In this document: piece by piece, positions 1 through 5,690 of the stretch | Layout of the letters: each line of letters opens with the position of its first letter | Position numbering within the stretch: the stretch's first letter is position 1 | NCBI GenBank assembly: GCA_003222835.1 | Contig: QHXE01000458.1 | Coordinates: 1 to 5,690 of the forward strand | Source of the DNA: Acidobacteriota bacterium | GTDB lineage: Bacteria; Acidobacteriota; Blastocatellia; Pyrinomonadales; Pyrinomonadaceae | Direction: 5' to 3' | DNA length: 5,690 bases | Program-made: the position numbers and the translations under genes | Notes under the pieces: generated by a model | What the model was told of the DNA's origin: nothing | Database searches by the model: none | What the model saw: only the letters and a program-made list of their open reading frames with translations

Positions 1-184
1 AATGCTGCATCGCATCCTGATTGGTAAGAGCGGCATAAGTCCCGAGATGGCGCTGCGACTTTCCAAAGCTCTCGGCCGCTCTCCGGAGAGTTGGCTTGCC
101 ATGCAATACAATCATGACTTGTGGCAGGCGAAGCAACGCGTCAATCTACACGACGTGGAGACGGTGCGGCTTAGCGCGGCTTGA
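1..184 (+). CDS. higA: HigA-family antitoxin, XRE-type helix-turn-helix (3' part only)
   Basis: Sixty codons are visible, starting in frame at base 2 and ending at the TGA at 182-184. The stretch GKSGISPEMALRLSKALG, followed by SPESWLAMQ and then DLWQAK, is the hallmark C-terminal half of the HTH region of HigA antitoxins. Known members are about 95-105 residues, so roughly 40 N-terminal residues are missing; the Met at base 2 falls where the family has an internal residue of the recognition region, so it is probably not the start. HigA proteins bind and neutralise a HigB ribosome-dependent mRNA endonuclease and repress their own operon. In higBA loci the toxin gene usually precedes the antitoxin, so a higB would lie just left of the window; this cannot be seen. 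The gene is convergent with the lytic transglycosylase gene, with 74 bases between the two stops. Family call is firm; whether it is an intact toxin-antitoxin pair is unknown. Confidence 0.85.
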   Translation, partial: MLHRILIGKSGISPEMALRLSKALGRSPESWLAMQYNHDLWQAKQRVNLHDVETVRLSAA

Positions 185-258
185 CGATGATTAGAAGTAG
201 TCGGTGGATGATGGCGAAGGACCACGCCCTTACGGTCGGGCTACTGCCCCTTACGTCG

Positions 259-1797
259 CTACTGTCCCGCTTGCGATGTTTGGGCGACGAATTGTTTATA
301 ACGATCGTATCGTGCGAGTATGTGGCTCACATAATTCACCGGCTCGAGGCCGCGACAGAAGCCGAACTTCACTACCGGGTCGATTGAGTATTGTTGGGTT
401 GACTCTTGCAGCAGCCAGTACGATACGTCCTCCCATGATTGTGGATTCCCGCCATATTTTTCCGTCAAGCGCTGCGCGTCCTGAACATGTCCCGCGCCGG
501 CATTGTACGAAGCGAGCACGAACTTCAAGCGCTCGACATCATTTGTAATGCGCTCGTGCCAGAAACCATCAAGCCACTTTAGAAATTTCACCGCGCCTTG
601 CAGATTGTCCGCCGGATCGAGCGAATTCTTCACGCCATACTGCCGGGCCGTTGCCGGCATCAGTTGCAGCAGCCCCGCCGCGCCGGCCCACGAATGCGCA
701 TCAGGCTTGAAGCGCGATTCCTGAAACGCCTGCGAAGCCAACAGTCGCCAGTCCCAGTTGATGTCGTTCGCATTTTGCTTCAAGAGATCATCATAGGCGC
801 AGAGTTTACCGGTCGTCGAAGTAAGAAAACCACTCTCTACTCGCTCGAGATAGTTGCGACGATCGATGAAGTACTTCTGGTACAGCTTGTCGAAGAGTGA
901 ACCGTTTTGCTTTTCTTCAATCCAACTGTTCAGGGCCTGCATTAATTCAGGCGAGTTTTTTCTGACGGCCCAGGCGACGCTGTGCGATTTACTGATGATA
1001 GGACGAACTTTGAGGTTCTTGAACTCGGCCTCCTTTAAGTCGGCCAGGTTCTTTTGCATGACGGTGAATTCAATTTCACCTTTGGCGACTTTCTGCGCTA
1101 GCGCCTCATCCTGTAACGCGCCCATTTCGACGACATGAATTTCGCCGGAGATTTCATCGCTCAGCTCGACAAGCGTTCGGTTATATGGTGATTGCTCAGG
1201 CAGAGTCACTGTCTTTCCGGCCAACTGCGACGGTTTCGTGATTAGGCGTGCCTGGATGTCGACCTCTGGCGTCTGATCCGCGGGGCCGGGCGCCAGCACT
1301 TTTTCTGTACCTTTGCCCGCCTTTGCAGGTGGTTCCTCCTGTTGCACAAGCACGGGCGCAGTGCGATAAAGCGCGCGCGCAAAAGAGACATCCGCCTCGT
1401 TCTCGGGAGTGGGCACGAGGCGATTCGCGGCAATGTCGCCTTCACCACTATTTAGTATTGTGAATAGGCTTTTGGGATCAGCTACTACCACCATCTTCAG
1501 CGCTAATCCTTGATCTTTGGCGAAGGACTGAAGCAGCTCGTATTCATAACCGAGCGGCTCACCGCGGTAAATGAAGTAGGTCGTCGCGTTGTAAGGCGCA
1601 ATTACCGTCAGGGTGCCGCCCTTCTTGATATCGGCGAGATCACGGTTGATCGGCCCAACCATGGGCAAGTTGGATCGGCGATCAATCGGATCAATTTGTT
1701 CGAGTTCCGCGTAGACTTTTCGGTGGCAGCCCGAGGTGTTCGCAATGAGCGAGAGCAACAACCCCATTACCCAAATTCCGCCCAGGCGAATTTTCAT
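259..1797 (-). CDS. mltF: MltF-like membrane-bound lytic murein transglycosylase (lipoprotein)
   Basis: A complete 512-residue protein. Residues 1-24 form a lipoprotein-type signal: Lys/Arg start, hydrophobic core (about 8-19), then TSGC with the likely lipidated Cys24; Thr at -3 is unusual for a lipobox. Residues about 57-315 resemble a family 3 solute-binding domain (GTLTVIAPYN, then GYEYELLQSFAKD). Residues about 340-470 are a lysozyme-like SLT domain: SQAFQESRF with the expected catalytic Glu360, AGAAGLLQLMPATA at 371-384 and YNAGAGHV at 431-438; EPVNYVSHI at 485-493 is the usual tail motif. This order and length match MltF, which cleaves peptidoglycan glycan strands to 1,6-anhydromuropeptides and whose SBP-like domain is a regulatory module. 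Residues about 155-182 are a Pro/Ala/Gly-rich insertion inside the SBP domain. The ATG at 1797 is preceded by GGAAAG ten bases upstream (1808-1813) and gives the signal peptide directly. Probably monocistronic. Specific orthology to E. coli MltF is less sure than the domain call. Confidence 0.92.
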   Translation of the reverse strand: MKIRLGGIWVMGLLLSLIANTSGCHRKVYAELEQIDPIDRRSNLPMVGPINRDLADIKKGGTLTVIAPYNATTYFIYRGEPLGYEYELLQSFAKDQGLALKMVVVADPKSLFTILNSGEGDIAANRLVPTPENEADVSFARALYRTAPVLVQQEEPPAKAGKGTEKVLAPGPADQTPEVDIQARLITKPSQLAGKTVTLPEQSPYNRTLVELSDEISGEIHVVEMGALQDEALAQKVAKGEIEFTVMQKNLADLKEAEFKNLKVRPIISKSHSVAWAVRKNSPELMQALNSWIEEKQNGSLFDKLYQKYFIDRRNYLERVESGFLTSTTGKLCAYDDLLKQNANDINWDWRLLASQAFQESRFKPDAHSWAGAAGLLQLMPATARQYGVKNSLDPADNLQGAVKFLKWLDGFWHERITNDVERLKFVLASYNAGAGHVQDAQRLTEKYGGNPQSWEDVSYWLLQESTQQYSIDPVVKFGFCRGLEPVNYVSHILARYDRYKQFVAQTSQAGQ

Positions 1798-1881
1798 TCG
1801 GCCAAATCTTTCCGGGGAACGTTGATATCAATAAGGAGGCTGTGTAGGGAATTCGGTTGGGGCTCTAAGAATCCCGCCAAG

Positions 1882-1910
1882 TTTTTATGCCAAAAGCGCG
1901 GCGAAGTCAA
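1882..1910 (-). promoter_or_regulatory. Candidate sigma-70-like promoter for the lytic transglycosylase gene
   Basis: Read on the minus strand, TTGACT (1910-1905) is followed after exactly 17 bases by TAAAAA (1887-1882). The -35 hexamer matches the consensus at five of six positions and the -10 at four of six. Transcription would begin near 1875, leaving a leader of about 78 bases before the ATG at 1797. The leader contains the perfect 10-base palindrome TTGATATCAA at 1822-1831, which could be an operator but may be chance. Position and orientation fit; the call rests on sequence match alone. Confidence 0.4.
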
Positions 1911-1932
1911 TGGTGTTCGACGAACAATTGCG

Positions 1933-2087
1933 ATCCGGAGCCATTACAGAACCGCGAGCGGTGGCGAGCGGGATAAAGACTCAACGCGCGAAGGAGATGT
2001 CTTTGGAATCGTTTTCAATTGCGCCGACGGCGGATCTTGCGTTCTTATCTCGCTCGCTGCAGCTCGCTGTTCTGTAACAGGCCGGAT
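1933..2087. repeat. Long imperfect inverted repeat, possible MITE- or REP-like element
   Basis: The left arm 1943-1972 and the reverse complement of 2049-2078 agree at 24 of 30 positions. Both contain TTACAGAAC, then GCGAGC, then GCGAGCG. The match continues outward as ATCCGG (1933-1938 against 2082-2087, with a one-base gap) and inward as ATAA (1973-1976 against 2045-2048), giving arms of about 44 bases around a spacer of 68 bases. In RNA of the plus strand three of the six core mismatches would be G-U pairs. It encodes nothing recognisable and lies between two divergent promoters. It could be a non-autonomous mobile element, a REP-type sequence pair, or a structured RNA. No flanking target-site duplication is evident. 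Confidence 0.65.
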
Positions 2088-2134
2088 ACCCACACCGCTC
2101 ACGCAGGTAGTACTGACGAAGCGCGCGGTCTCTC

Positions 2135-2163
2135 TTGACTTAACCCATCACTTGTCATAGAAG
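2135..2163 (+). promoter_or_regulatory. Candidate sigma-70-like promoter for the NTF2-like gene
   Basis: TTGACT at 2135-2140 is followed after 17 bases by TAGAAG at 2158-2163. The -35 matches the consensus at five of six positions and the -10 at four of six. Transcription would begin near 2170, leaving a leader of about 34 bases with GGGAG (2189-2193) as the likely ribosome binding site ten bases before the ATG at 2204. The -35 hexamer and the spacer length are the same as in the oppositely facing candidate promoter. Confidence 0.4.
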
Positions 2164-2203
2164 CATTCCGCTCTGCCATTTCCTATTCGGGAGTCACTTT
2201 GAA

Positions 2204-2665
2204 ATGAAACGATTACTGATTGCGGCTTTGATTGTTAGCACGCTCTGTCTGCCTGCGCTGGCGCAGAAGAAAGGCGGGGGCGATTTCAATGATTTGATTA
2301 AGCGGTATTACGCGGCGTGGAGCACGCTTAATCCTGATAACGCTTCGTTCCTTTATGCCAGGGATGCCGACCTGGTCTTCTTTGACATTGCTCCGCTGAA
2401 GTACAGTGGCGGGTGGCAGGAGTATCGCGACAACTTTAAGAAGAATGTCGCTCCGGGTTTTTCCAGTCTCACGCTCACGCCCGGCAACGATTTGAAGGTC
2501 ACGCGCAGAGGCAACATCGCCTTAACGACGCTGACGTTTCATATCGCTGCCAAGCAGAAGGACGGCACGGCGATGGAGTTCGATGGGCGTCACACGATTG
2601 TCTGGGAGAAGCGGGGCGGGCAGTGGCTGATAATTCACGAGCATGTCTCCAAGCCGTTGTTTTAG
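2204..2665 (+). CDS. Secreted NTF2/SnoaL-like (DUF4440-type) protein
   Basis: A complete 153-residue protein. Residues 1-20 are a Sec signal peptide: MKR start, hydrophobic core, and Ala-Leu-Ala before Gln21 as a type I signal peptidase site, so the mature protein is periplasmic or exported. The rest fits one NTF2-like cone fold: a helical start DFNDLIKRYYAAWS (27-40), then DADLVFFDI (54-62), a mid-region helix GWQEYRDNFKK (60-70), and strands LTLTPGNDLKVTRRGNIALTTLTFHI plus the family-typical end GRHTIVWEKRGGQWLIIHEHVS (128-149). Members of this superfamily (SnoaL, ketosteroid isomerase, DUF4440) are isomerases, hydrolases or ligand binders; the sequence does not show which, and I assign no reaction. 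It has its own candidate promoter and lies 138 bases upstream of the permease gene. A near-copy of its codons 55-62 is found in that spacer. Confidence 0.85.
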   Translation: MKRLLIAALIVSTLCLPALAQKKGGGDFNDLIKRYYAAWSTLNPDNASFLYARDADLVFFDIAPLKYSGGWQEYRDNFKKNVAPGFSSLTLTPGNDLKVTRRGNIALTTLTFHIAAKQKDGTAMEFDGRHTIVWEKRGGQWLIIHEHVSKPLF

Positions 2666-2683
2666 TTGACCAGGGCTTTTTAA

Positions 2684-2713
2684 CCGCTGAGGTCGTAGAG
2701 GTTTTCGCAGAGG
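2684..2713. repeat. Degenerate tandem units of the CGCAGAGG type
   Basis: Three successive units end in GAGG: CCGCTGAGG (2684-2692), TCGTAGAGG (2693-2701) and TTCGCAGAGG (2704-2713). Such degenerate CGCAGAGG-type strings occur between genes in many soil bacterial genomes; here they sit between the NTF2-like gene and the duplicated fragment. No coding or terminator function is visible. The units are short and divergent, so the call is tentative. Confidence 0.4.
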
Positions 2714-2741
2714 AACGTGAAGGGATAGAATCTCTTTCGGG

Positions 2742-2790
2742 TGCCGACCTGATTTTCTTTGACATTGTGCTGTTACCGTCTGACAGATAG
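2742..2790 (+). pseudogene. Relic fragment of an NTF2-like paralogue
   Basis: Bases 2742-2767 match 2365-2390 inside the upstream NTF2-like gene at 24 of 26 positions. In the corresponding codon frame the fragment reads ADLIFFDI against ADLVFFDI (residues 55-62 of the gene), then runs into VLLPSDR and a TAG at 2788-2790. The flanks do not match at the nucleotide level. The simplest reading is a decayed remnant of a tandem paralogue, since a 26-base match in frame at 377 bases distance is unlikely by chance and one difference is a conservative Val/Ile. No start codon or ribosome binding site serves it. Confidence 0.5.
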
Positions 2791-2793
2791 GAG
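2789..2793 (+). promoter_or_regulatory. Ribosome binding site that fixes the permease start
   Basis: AGGAG, ten bases before the ATG at 2804, is the best Shine-Dalgarno match near the permease start. It overlaps the stop of the relic NTF2-like frame. The frame stays open upstream to a TTG at 2759, but that codon lies within the duplicated NTF2-like segment and has no ribosome binding site, so 2804 is preferred. Confidence 0.65.
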
Positions 2794-2803
2794 AGATCGT
2801 CAA

Positions 2804-5290
2804 ATGACCATGCTGTTTAGAGATTTGGTCTACGCCTTTCGCACGCTGCGCAAGAGTCCCATATTTACCATCACGGCAGTGGTTACCATCGCGCTGGCCA
2901 TTGGCGCCAGTACGGCTATCTTTAGCGTCACTCACGGCGTGCTGCTGCGGCCACTTCCATACAAGGACCCAGACCGTCTGGTCTTGGCGTGCAGCGACAT
3001 GCGGCGGCGCAACGTCAAAGACTTTCCGCTTTCCAATGCCGACTTCCTTGACCTGCGCAATGGCGCTAAGAACAACTTCGAGGACTTTGCCGCCGTCAAT
3101 ACGTTTCGCCAAACTCTTCCTGGTATCGACGGCACGCCTCAGCAGGTGCGCGTGGCCGCGGTCTCGACGAATTTCTTTCAAATGATGGGTGGTGCAATCA
3201 TCGCGGGCCGCGATTTCCAGGATTCTGATGGGACCGCACAGCCAGCACCACCGGCGGGCGGCGCGGCCGCCGCGCCACCGGCCCAGCCCGTGATGGTGAT
3301 TCTGAGCAACCAATACTTCCAACAACGCTTCGGCGGCGATCTCACCGTGATCGGAAAACCACTTCCGGTGTCCGGCGCGGCTGGACCAGCGCGCATCATT
3401 GTTGGTGTGCTGGCACCCGGTTTCGAACTGCTGTTTCCGCCGCAAGTGAATATGGAGCAGTTCCCCAATCTCTGGATTGCCGCGCGCATTCCTTATGACG
3501 TCGCCAACAGAAACAATGTGCAATGGCGCGTCATTGCCCGCCTAAAGCCCGGCGTCGTCATCGAGCAAGCCCAGGCCGAGGCCGAAACTATCGCCGAAAA
3601 GATTCGCCAGGAAAACACCATCTCGCGGACTGCTGGACAATATTTCCGCCTTGAGCCAATGAAGCAGCATCTGGTCAACGAAGTTCGGCCCGCGATTCTG
3701 GCGCTGATGGGCGCCGTCATTTTCCTGCTGCTGATCGCCTGTGCGAATGTGGCGAATCTGATGCTGGTACGGACTTCATCGCGGGAGAGAGAACTCGCGG
3801 TCCGCGCGGCGCTGGGCGCCGGCTGGTGGCCGCTAGTACGGCAGACGCTGGCCGAGGCGCTCGTGATAGCCGGTCTGGGCACGGTCGCAGGTGTTGCCCT
3901 AGCCGAAATCGGCATCCACGAATTGCTTGCCATCGCTCCGGCCAATTTGCCCCGACTAAATGCGATCCACATCGATCCATTGGTGCTGGCGTTTTCGGTA
4001 TTGGCCGGATTGGCCTCCGCAGTTCTCTTTGGCGTCCTGCCGGCGCTCCGCACCGCGAGACCGAATCTCATGAACATTCTACGAGCCGGCGGACGAACCG
4101 GAGCGCTCGGAGCCGCGGGCTTGCGTAACGGCGTCGTCGTCGCTGAGGTGGCGCTGGCATTCGTCCTGCTCATTGGGTCCGGCCTGATGTTCCGCACCTT
4201 CCTGGCAATTCAAAGGGTGAATCTGGGATTCGATCCGCGCGGACTGTTCACGTTTCAACTCCTCGGCAATTTGGGCAACACGCCGCAGGAGCAGGCGACC
4301 TTCAAACGTCAGCTTCGCGAGCAGCTAGGCACAATCCCCGGCGTGCGCAGTGTCACGGCGTCGTTTCCGTTGCCGCTCGCTGGCGGGTTCAGTCCCGTGC
4401 GCTGGGGCGGAGCCGAAGCGCTCGAAGACCCGAGCAGGTTCCAAGCTGCCGATCTTCAGATCGTGTTGCCGGGCTATTTCGAAGCCATCGGCACAACCCT
4501 GCTGGCCGGACGCACCTTTACCGAGGACGACAATACGCCCGAACGAAACCTCCTGATAGTTGACCAGGCGCTTGCCTCGAAGGCTTTTCCAAACGAATCT
4601 GCTGTGGGCAAACGCATCTTGTTTCGCATTCGCACGCCGGAGGCTCAGTGGGGCGAGATCATCGGCGTGGTTGCGCATCAGCACGACGTATCGCTGACCG
4701 AGACGGGCCGCGAGCAACTCTACGTTACCGATGGATATGTGAATCACGGCGCCGCCTCGTGGTGGGCATTGCGAACCGACGGCGACCCGACGCGCTATAG
4801 TGGCGCGGTCCGCGAGGTAGTCCGCAAAGCCGGCCGGGAAACATTAATCAACCAGATGCGGCCAATGGATGCTCTGGTCGTGGAGGCCCAGGCACAGACA
4901 CGATTTTCGCTGCTGCTGATCGGCGTTTTCTCGGCCATTGCAGCGCTGCTCGCCGGCGTTGGTCTATATGGAGTGCTCGCTACCGTCGTCCGTCAGCGGA
5001 CCGCGGAAATCGGAGTACGGATGGCCCTGGGTGCGGCGCCATCACGGATCTTCAGTTTGATGGTAGGCAAAGGTCTCCGTCTTAGCACGCTGGGGATCGC
5101 GATCGGTCTGATTGCGGCCTTAGCATTAACGCGCGTCATGACAACTATGCTCGTGGGCGTCAAGCCCACCGATCCGACGACTTTCGTCTCAGTCGCGCTG
5201 TTCTGCCTAATCATCGCCGTCGTGGCTTCGTGGCCTCCAGCTCGCCGCGCGGCCGGATTAAATCCGACGGAAGCGCTTAGGGTCGAGTAG
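2804..5290 (+). CDS. ADOP-type ABC transporter permease (two fused MacB/FtsX halves)
   Basis: An 828-residue inner-membrane protein. The first half has TM1 at about 20-43, a MacB-type periplasmic core domain at about 50-285, then three membrane segments (about 293-320, 345-370, 390-413). The second repeats the plan: TM at about 441-463, periplasmic domain at about 470-695, membrane segments at about 700-725, 755-778 and 790-812. Each half carries the FtsX-type coupling motif after its first C-proximal helix: SRERELAVRAALGAG (326-340) and RTAEIGVRMALGA (732-744). The end, PARRAAGLNPTEALRVE, is typical. The MTMLFRDLVYAFRTLRKSP opening is characteristic of ADOP proteins. MacB-like systems drive export or mechanotransmission across the envelope using an ATPase; none is encoded here, as is usual for this orphan family, and the substrate is unknown. 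Residues about 143-163 are an Ala/Pro/Gly-rich insertion in the first periplasmic domain. No PadR-type regulator, a frequent neighbour of these genes, is seen. It could be cotranscribed with the NTF2-like gene. Confidence 0.93.
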   Translation: MTMLFRDLVYAFRTLRKSPIFTITAVVTIALAIGASTAIFSVTHGVLLRPLPYKDPDRLVLACSDMRRRNVKDFPLSNADFLDLRNGAKNNFEDFAAVNTFRQTLPGIDGTPQQVRVAAVSTNFFQMMGGAIIAGRDFQDSDGTAQPAPPAGGAAAAPPAQPVMVILSNQYFQQRFGGDLTVIGKPLPVSGAAGPARIIVGVLAPGFELLFPPQVNMEQFPNLWIAARIPYDVANRNNVQWRVIARLKPGVVIEQAQAEAETIAEKIRQENTISRTAGQYFRLEPMKQHLVNEVRPAILALMGAVIFLLLIACANVANLMLVRTSSRERELAVRAALGAGWWPLVRQTLAEALVIAGLGTVAGVALAEIGIHELLAIAPANLPRLNAIHIDPLVLAFSVLAGLASAVLFGVLPALRTARPNLMNILRAGGRTGALGAAGLRNGVVVAEVALAFVLLIGSGLMFRTFLAIQRVNLGFDPRGLFTFQLLGNLGNTPQEQATFKRQLREQLGTIPGVRSVTASFPLPLAGGFSPVRWGGAEALEDPSRFQAADLQIVLPGYFEAIGTTLLAGRTFTEDDNTPERNLLIVDQALASKAFPNESAVGKRILFRIRTPEAQWGEIIGVVAHQHDVSLTETGREQLYVTDGYVNHGAASWWALRTDGDPTRYSGAVREVVRKAGRETLINQMRPMDALVVEAQAQTRFSLLLIGVFSAIAALLAGVGLYGVLATVVRQRTAEIGVRMALGAAPSRIFSLMVGKGLRLSTLGIAIGLIAALALTRVMTTMLVGVKPTDPTTFVSVALFCLIIAVVASWPPARRAAGLNPTEALRVE

Positions 5291-5521
5291 GAGGCGGAGT
5301 GGTGAATGATAGTGTGAGCCCACCGCTGCCGCGGGTGGCAGACGTCAACGCGCTGCTATCGTGGAGCGTCTTCTCGTGCCCGTTTAGCGTGCGGTCTATT
5401 TGATGAGTTTTTCCGCCTAAGCCTCACAACCTACACAAGCGTCACAGCATCTATAGATATTCGCCACAAGCGAATTCCCGGCACGCCTGAAATCTTCATA
5501 AAAACGAGTTAGGAGTTTTCG
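5291..5521. other. Intergenic spacer with small symmetric elements
   Basis: These 231 bases carry no recognisable gene. Near the permease end, CCACCGC and GCGGGTGG (5320-5338) could form a short stem with one bulge, but no T-run follows, so it is not a convincing intrinsic terminator. The 8-base word CACAAGCG occurs twice (5434-5441 and 5465-5472), and a perfect palindrome ATCTATAGAT (5449-5458) is centred between the copies. A promoter for the downstream gene must lie here if it has its own, but I find no good -35/-10 pair. Confidence 0.5.
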
Positions 5522-5690
5522 ATGAGAAAAATCTTCACGTTCCTCACAGGGGTATTTGTGTGCGCGCTGGTCGCGACCAACACGTTGGCCCAGTCTCAGG
5601 AAATCAATTCGGCTTCGCAGCCGGATCAACTCACCAGTAACGTGGCTTCACCTTCGGTGGTGGCTTCATCGAATTTGGCCGCTCTGTCTA
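5522..5690 (+). CDS. N-terminal part of a secreted protein of unknown function
   Basis: The frame opens with ATG at 5522 and stays open to the window edge (56 full codons). AGGAG at 5511-5515, six bases upstream, is a good ribosome binding site. Residues 1-23 form a clear Sec signal peptide: MRK start, hydrophobic core, and Thr-Leu-Ala before Gln24 as the cleavage site. What follows is a Ser/Ala/Gln/Asn-rich, low-complexity stretch (SQEINSASQPDQLTSN, then VVASSNLAAL), probably a flexible linker after the signal. No domain is visible yet, so no function is assigned. The gene continues to the right of the window. Confidence 0.75.
   Translation, partial: MRKIFTFLTGVFVCALVATNTLAQSQEINSASQPDQLTSNVASPSVVASSNLAALS

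Larger units (their letters stand above)
1798..2203. other. Divergent intergenic region with no gene
   Basis: These 406 bases separate the start codons of the lytic transglycosylase and the NTF2-like gene. A plus-strand open frame runs through the region, but it begins deep inside the antisense of the transglycosylase and has no recognisable protein motif, so I see no gene. The region holds a candidate promoter facing each way, a long imperfect inverted repeat between them (1933-2087), and a CCGCT/CGC/GGT-type segment (2088-2117) that resembles one at 5319-5343. Confidence 0.7.

Noticed and set aside
185..258. Bidirectional terminator between the convergent antitoxin and transglycosylase genes
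   Set aside because: Only 4-base complementarities such as GCCC/GGGC were found and there is no T-run, so nothing could be supported.
1833..1845. Strong AAGGAGG on the plus strand suggesting a small gene
   Set aside because: The only nearby start-like codon (GTG at 1842) is followed at once by an in-frame TAG; no open frame follows.
2049..2070. CGCTCGCTGCAGCTCGCTG as a separate short tandem or palindromic site
   Set aside because: The apparent repeats are explained by its being the right arm of the larger inverted repeat; the local palindrome is only GCTGCAGC.
1510..2160. Plus-strand open frame of 216 codons crossing the divergent intergenic region
   Set aside because: It starts inside the antisense of the lytic transglycosylase gene, has no recognisable domain or good ribosome binding site, and passes through the inverted repeat.
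2759..2803. Upstream TTG start adding 15 residues to the permease
   Set aside because: It lacks a ribosome binding site and lies in the duplicated NTF2-like segment, while the ATG at 2804 has AGGAG ten bases upstream and yields the family-typical N-terminus.
2522..3523. Minus-strand open frame of 333 codons
   Set aside because: It lies antisense to the NTF2-like gene end and the permease. Its composition is rich in Arg and His with no domain, as expected for a shadow of GC-rich coding sequence.
3493..4197. Minus-strand open frame of 234 codons
   Set aside because: Antisense to the permease, rich in Ala, Arg, Ser and Thr with no motif; a shadow frame.
5320..5338. Stem-loop after the permease as an intrinsic terminator
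   Set aside because: The stem has a bulge and is not followed by a T-rich tract.

Overview
The window looks like chromosomal DNA of a soil-type bacterium, most likely an Acidobacteriota. The main clue is a long, fused two-half MacB/FtsX-type permease with no ATPase beside it, the architecture called 'acidobacterial duplicated orphan permease' (ADOP). Two coding-poor intergenic regions with degenerate repeats fit the same idea. The assignment is an inference: there is no rRNA or other phylogenetic marker here.

Layout from left to right. (1) Positions 1-184 hold the 3' end of a HigA-type antitoxin gene on the plus strand; its start, and any toxin partner, lie outside the window. (2) Convergent to it, on the minus strand (259-1797), is a complete MltF-like lytic transglycosylase: lipoprotein signal, solute-binding-like domain, then a catalytic SLT domain. 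(3) The 406-base divergent intergenic region (1798-2203) has a candidate promoter facing each way. Between them sits a long imperfect inverted repeat (1933-2087) that no gene explains. (4) A small secreted NTF2/SnoaL-like protein is encoded at 2204-2665. (5) A 138-base spacer follows, holding AGAGG-type tandem units and a 26-base near-copy of the NTF2-like gene, probably a relic of a duplicated paralogue. (6) The ADOP permease occupies 2804-5290. (7) A 231-base spacer (5291-5521) leads into the 5' end of another secreted protein gene (5522 to the window end).

Functionally this is an envelope-oriented neighbourhood: a murein-cleaving lipoprotein, an exported NTF2-fold protein, an inner-membrane permease and another exported protein. 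They do not form an obvious pathway, and only the NTF2-like gene and the permease could plausibly share a transcript. I see no convincing new multi-gene system. The observations most worth checking are the inverted-repeat element between the divergent promoters and the duplication scar in front of the permease.
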